Assembly: GCF_014839805.1 (NCBI RefSeq)
Contig: NC_051119.1
Location: 8,239,245-8,303,244, forward strand
From: Manduca sexta
Lineage: Eukaryota; Arthropoda; Insecta; Lepidoptera; Sphingidae
DNA: 64,000 bases
Reading direction: 5' to 3'
Position numbers and translations under genes: made by a program. The notes under the pieces are model-generated. The model was given only the letters and a program-made list of their open reading frames with translations. It made no database searches and was not told the DNA's origin. Positions 59,711-64,000 of this stretch are shown piece after piece (the stretch's first letter is position 1; each line of letters opens with the position of its first letter).

Positions 59711-61424
59711 GTAAATATATTTCTATTTAAACTCTAGCGAACTCAATTAGTACCAAACCTAACGTCTTTTACTAAAATGTGAGTTTTATCATCATCTACG
59801 TGTAATGAAATTGTGGTTTCCAATGTACTTTCAAATCAAGTTACGTTTAATGGCTTTCGTCATTGTTTGATATGAAGAATAATTAAGAAACATTAGTTTG
59901 TCATAAATTGGCTTCACGGTACGCGCATTAATATTACATTTACAGACATTACAATTGACATGACAAGTTGTGGTTAAAGACAAATTAACAAGCAATGAAA
60001 TTACATTAAATACTGATTGATAATGTATTCATATATAGTATTTGATGCACCATCTAACCATCCTAAAGAGCCACTATTATATGAATATGCCATTGCTGTA
60101 TTTTACAACAAATTTTAAATTTTGACTCAGAAAAACCATTTCTTTTTACTACCTAAAGGACACCTTTAGCCAGACCGGACCTGGCGTAAGCTAGGCTTAA
60201 ACGAATTAAGAGAAATTTAGATACATTACATCGACAATAAATAGAAATTTCTTTATATTAATCACTCATTCGCTAATCTACTGCCAAAACTACGATTAAA
60301 AAGGATTATTACGGTTTGGATAAAGTTCGCTCCATGTCTGGCAGAAATAGCCAAAGTTTTCGGCCTTTTATTTCTGTATTTATATCTAAAGGTTTTTAGC
60401 TTTTGCCTGTGAATCCGTCCACCAGTAAGACTTTTCCAAGACCTCTTATTCTCATTTATCCGGAATGAAAGGTTGTCTCTGTGCTAATCCAGGAAATCGC
60501 CTATCTATATATCCAAATCTGTACAAATATCTGTTCATATATTAACATTAAATAGGATCATAATAAATACAGTGGGAACAGCAAGCCACATCTTCTGTGA
60601 ACTTATCAGACGATTCAATCAAACGGAATCTAATCTTAATCCGGCTCGTCAGAATGTGGCCAATGATTGTCTTTGTTTCTGAAGGTATGAAAGAAAATAT
60701 ATTTATAAATACGTCCGTGTTTAAAACATTGTTAAACAAAAACGAAGCAACAATAGAAATATTAAAATTTATGGGCAAATGCAAAATAAATCAACAAGGA
60801 AGATAGAAGAAAGCACCAGCGGTTCAGTTATATTTGGTATTTAGGCTGGATCTGTTACAGTTATAAATAAAATTGAGGTTTTATCAATAATAAACCATTT
60901 TTGGCTTTTACCTGCTAAACTAATGTCAAGGTCATTTGCTAAATTTTATAGCTAAACTTAGTATAGAGCGTTCACTGTTTGCTAGACTAACACTTGAAGA
61001 GCCTCCTATTTACTTCCATGGGTATAAAACATCTCAGCCCAATCCGGGTCAAAAATATTAGTAAGTAAAACTAGTGTACATTTTATATGAGTTACAACGT
61101 TCTTATTTTAACTCTCGCCGCCTAATCTAGACGACTGTCTGATATCGAATGATTTCGATATGATAACGAAAAAGCACACTCAAAATATTTTCTAACTGGT
61201 TAGTTGGTGCAAAATTATGGTGCCGAGTGCTTTCAAGATGTATATTACAATATCAGTACTTCAGTAATTAGAAATACGGTTCAACATTCCATTAATTTGT
61301 TTAATCAAGTTATTGTGAGTGCATTAAAGCAGCGACGCTCGACTTTTTTGCTCGACAAAGAAGCAACGAGTGTCCTTGAAAGTGATAATCTTTTCATTTG
61401 ATAAGTGAAATCACGCTTACAACC
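59711..61424. other. Intron-like DNA, no gene recognised
   Basis: Open frames of 60-69 codons at 60,597 and 61,204 show no domain, membrane anchor or donor. About 60,385-60,540 holds decayed short-element sequence (TTTTAGCTTTTGCCTGTGAA). Two TGATAA sites (61,161 and 61,399) lie upstream of V15. Confidence 0.35.
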
Positions 61425-61614
61425 ATGTCTCCTATATACGGACATCCGTCTTATGAGTTCGATAGATTTGAAGAGTATTCTCATCCAGATGATTACATGC
61501 CGAATCAGGACCAGACGAATCTGACGCAAATGGCTTTCTGGTACATGATGGTACTGATAGCTATGCTGCTTCTGTGGCTTGTGCTGTTCTTCTGCTTGAG
61601 GATCATAGCACTGA
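61425..61614 (+). CDS. Alternative first exon V15, longest tail, weak donor
   Basis: The homologous exon end gives 63 codons plus one base at A|GTTCGT (phase 1). A 35-residue tail rich in Asp, Glu, Tyr and Pro (MSPIYGHPSYEFDRFEEYSH...) holds the sequon N32-L-T and precedes a membrane segment at about residues 36-58, then RIIAL. The start context ACAACCATG is good. The donor is far from consensus; the next GT (TC|GTATAA) would be phase 2. If unspliced, the frame stops five codons on (SSYKY then TAA), giving a 68-residue membrane protein. V15 may be weakly spliced, or on its way to decay. Confidence 0.6.
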
Positions 61615-62560
61615 GTTCGTATAAATATTAATTTTATGACGTAAGATGCCTAAAACTTTGTAGAGATCATTTCGTCTTCAGCATTAAGGGGATAGCTCGA
61701 ATGGGACTATACTAGTGTCAAAAACAGATGTAAAGTGGGTTTCTCTTGTTTTGAACGAGATTTTTAAAGACCCAAAACATATTTTTGCTTTAACAGTATC
61801 AATTCCTTTGGCATTATCTATGAGTACATCCGTTATCGATTACTTAACATTAGCTTCTCGACTTGGTCTTTTTTCGGTCTATGTTGTTAAAATTTTTGTT
61901 GGTTTTGAAGAAAGTTTTTCTGATATGGTTCATCTTAATTTACAATGTGTTCTTTAAAAACTAAGGTCGTGTTATAATATAACAAAGCCAATTTGCCTTC
62001 CTTTATAAATTGATATTATGGGATGTGCCTCTGGAGATTTGCTCTTAGCACGAATACTCTATGTGAAAATGACATTCAGGTGCTATCTAGTTGACTAATT
62101 ACATGAGTATAGATCTGCGTTAGACAATTCGTCTCACTTAAATGACTAATCTCTACCACAGTAACAACACTATAAACTCAATATTTTATGCTGTACGATA
62201 TATACTGTGCTATTTTTTTCTTCTTTTACACCATTTTAAAAACAATTATGAAATATATCTGAAAATTCCCGCGTATTTATGTCAACAAGTTACAACAATC
62301 GTCACTTTTAAAACGTCATTATATAGATAAGATATAATTATAATTAATTTAAGATCGTCAAAAAACAATTAACATGTGTCCATTGAGAAGTTATTAAACT
62401 GTTAGACCATTATTGACATTTTGTCGCGCAGTTTCAGTTCAAATTTAGAACAGCTTTTAACTTTTTCTATGTTTTTTTTGGCCAGTAATATGACGTAACA
62501 AATTTATACAATAACCGTTAACCAATAAATACATATTATGGTGTCTATTAATATAACACA
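61615..62560. other. Non-coding DNA between V15 and V16
   Basis: Open frames at 61,715 and 62,142 (80 and 62 codons) show no recognisable domain and no array-type donor. No repeat was recognised. Confidence 0.35.
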
Positions 62561-62778
62561 TTGATAATTACATCAAGTGTCATAAATATTTTATTCAGTT
62601 TACAATAAGTTATCAGAAAGATAAAGGGGTACCACCTATACTTAATTTGTATTACGTTTAATCAATACTTCTCTGTGTTTATCAACGCTAGGTCGTGTTA
62701 TGTGTGTGCCTACGTAAATAACGAAATAACGTATTCCAAAATGCTAAATTAACAGTTTTTTTTGTGAAAAATAACGTT

Positions 62779-62929
62779 ATGGAATCTCAAACTTCTTCGG
62801 TAAATATTAAAAGTTATCAAGTGGTCTATCAGAATTCGCTCGCAGATGTTATTTGGTCTATTCTCAGTACAAGCACTACATTCCTTCTTATTATTTTTAT
62901 TGTGACTTGCATCCGCGTATTGATATTAG
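62779..62929 (+). CDS. Alternative first exon V16, long-tail anchor
   Basis: This 151-bp open exon has 50 codons plus one base and ends at G|GTAATG (phase 1, weak donor). A 23-residue polar tail (MESQTSSVNIKSYQVVYQNS) precedes a membrane segment at about residues 24-45 containing TSTTFLLIIFIVTC, then RVLIL. The ATG has G at -3 and G at +4. TTGATAATTA, GTTATCAG and AGATAAAGG lie 155-220 bp upstream. It is the last exon seen before the window ends; the constant exons should lie further 3'. Confidence 0.72.
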
Positions 62930-63232
62930 GTAATGTATTATCATAATTTTTCATTAATTTGTAGATAAAATCAAAGCGAAAATCAAAATTATCAATTTCA
63001 CTTATATTAATCAAATTTATCTTATTTTAGGGATTAATTGTGTAAACCGCACCTTACATTAACATTGTTTATGAATAATTTTACATTAAAATTATTTGAG
63101 GGAGTTTCCCTCATTCGTATTTTATGGAAAAATGTTAAATTTGAATTATTAAAGCTTCTTATTTTAGCAATATCAATATAAAAGTAGTAAAAGTGGTTTA
63201 CGTACTATTCATAAAAATGATATAAATACTTA

Positions 63233-63492
63233 CCCCCTTATTCATAAACGCTTTTTATCTAAGGACGGAGTAAAGCTGTGATAACAAGCCTGTTTCTCAG
63301 TGCCCAACGGATCTGAGAAATAGACATAGGGCCGTTGTGATTGGTTATTATTGTTGTATTTCAATATTAGCCAATCACAACGGCCCTACGTCTACGCACT
63401 GCGAAGACTGCCATGCCGTCAGCACTGAGAAACAGACTTGTTATCACAGCCTTACTCGGTCGTTCGATAAAAAACGTTTATGAATATGGGGG
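63233..63492. mobile_element. Fold-back MITE, copy 2
   Basis: TACCCCCTTATTCATAAACG at the left and CGTTTATGAATATGGGGGTA at the right are terminal inverted repeats flanked by TA. Inside, GGGCCGTTGTGATTGG and CCAATCACAACGGCCC form a second inverted pair. It is related to 39,453-39,724. Confidence 0.75.
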
Positions 63493-63554
63493 TAAGATGA
63501 TTAGACAAGATCTCAACAACTATGTTATACGTCACTACTAAGTGTTGTTTTTGT

Positions 63555-63792
63555 GCGATAAAGTGACCCCTCTGTGCCTGATGGTAAGTGGATTGGGGTC
63601 CAATAGAATGTCGACTGATGTGAGATTACCCCTCGGCAGTCGACACAATTATGCCGGCCTGTTAAAACCGGTTATACGCAGGCTGATCCCGGAACACGAC
63701 ACACTTACGCGTGCCACTATGGCGGGTTTTAATACCTTGTGTACGGTGGTCGCTATACTGGTGGCTGTAAAAAATATCTTAACCCCAGCAAG
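63555..63792 (-). repeat. TATATTTTATATCC family, inverted
   Basis: GCCTGATGGTAAGTGGATTG marks one end and CGGTGGTCGCTATACTGG the other. The GGTAAGT here is part of the repeat, not an array donor. The 93-codon open frame is a by-product. Confidence 0.65.
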
Positions 63793-64000
63793 TGTTGCTC
63801 GCGGATCCAAAACAGTGGAATAATTATAGTCTCGATATAATTTTTTCCGAATAAGAAATGTCTATCTCATACTCCAGTAAAGGGCCTATCTGTGTATTGA
63901 ATTCCATCAATTCCCTTCAGAAGTATTTGCGTTTACTTCTTACAAATATGTTAACCAATTTTGGCTCTTAAATTAGTAGGAAAATAATGCTTAAGTTGAG

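Overview
The window is AT-rich insect DNA, almost certainly from a moth or butterfly. This rests on its interspersed repeats: a LINE-type 3' tail carrying GGTAGGTCTCTCATATGTGA, a tRNA-like SINE with GATAGCCTAGTTGGGTGTGG, LINE tails ending in CAGCAGTGGACATCCTACGG plus (GAT)n, and many short elements running from TCTATAC to GCTAGT. These are familiar lepidopteran repeat types. The species cannot be told from the window.

There is no complete conventional gene. What stands out is a series of very short open exons, all on the + strand, at 1.6, 8.0, 12.2, 26.8, 28.4, 33.3, 35.9, 39.2, 40.9, 45.0, 48.1, 51.0, 56.6, 59.6, 61.4 and 62.8 kb (V1 to V16 here). Each has an ATG in good context (A at -3 in 13 of 16), 26 to 63 codons made almost entirely of one hydrophobic membrane segment, and then a 5' splice site. 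The site reads GTAAGT in 12 of 16. In 15 of 16 the exon stops one base into a codon (phase 1), always just after the membrane segment. No splice acceptor with a coding body follows any of them. The simplest reading is an array of mutually exclusive alternative first exons, each with its own promoter, all spliced to a shared phase-1 acceptor 3' of position 64,000. Each would give the same downstream protein a different N-terminal membrane anchor. The exons show almost no sequence similarity to each other; length, topology and splice phase are what they share. Acidic or glycosylatable N-terminal tails (V3, V14, V15) and basic residues after the membrane segment suggest N-outside/C-cytoplasmic topology. 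The downstream protein is outside the window and I do not identify it.

Layout: 0-12 kb holds V1-V3 separated by Helitron-like and LINE/SINE insertions. 12.3-26.8 kb is an exon-free, transposon-rich gap with a tRNA-derived SINE, a 119-bp tandem repeat and a hAT-type MITE inside a SINE. 26.8-28.9 kb holds V4 (the phase exception) and V5, whose 3' half is triplicated in tandem. 33-63 kb is the dense part of the array (V6-V16), again separated by repeats. CGATAA/TTATCG (GATA-type) motifs lie within about 250 bp upstream of at least nine of the exons. Two good matches to the conserved CTCF motif (8.67 and 32.40 kb) lie near the array. The last three exons, nearest the presumed constant region, have the longest tails as a group and all have non-consensus donors.
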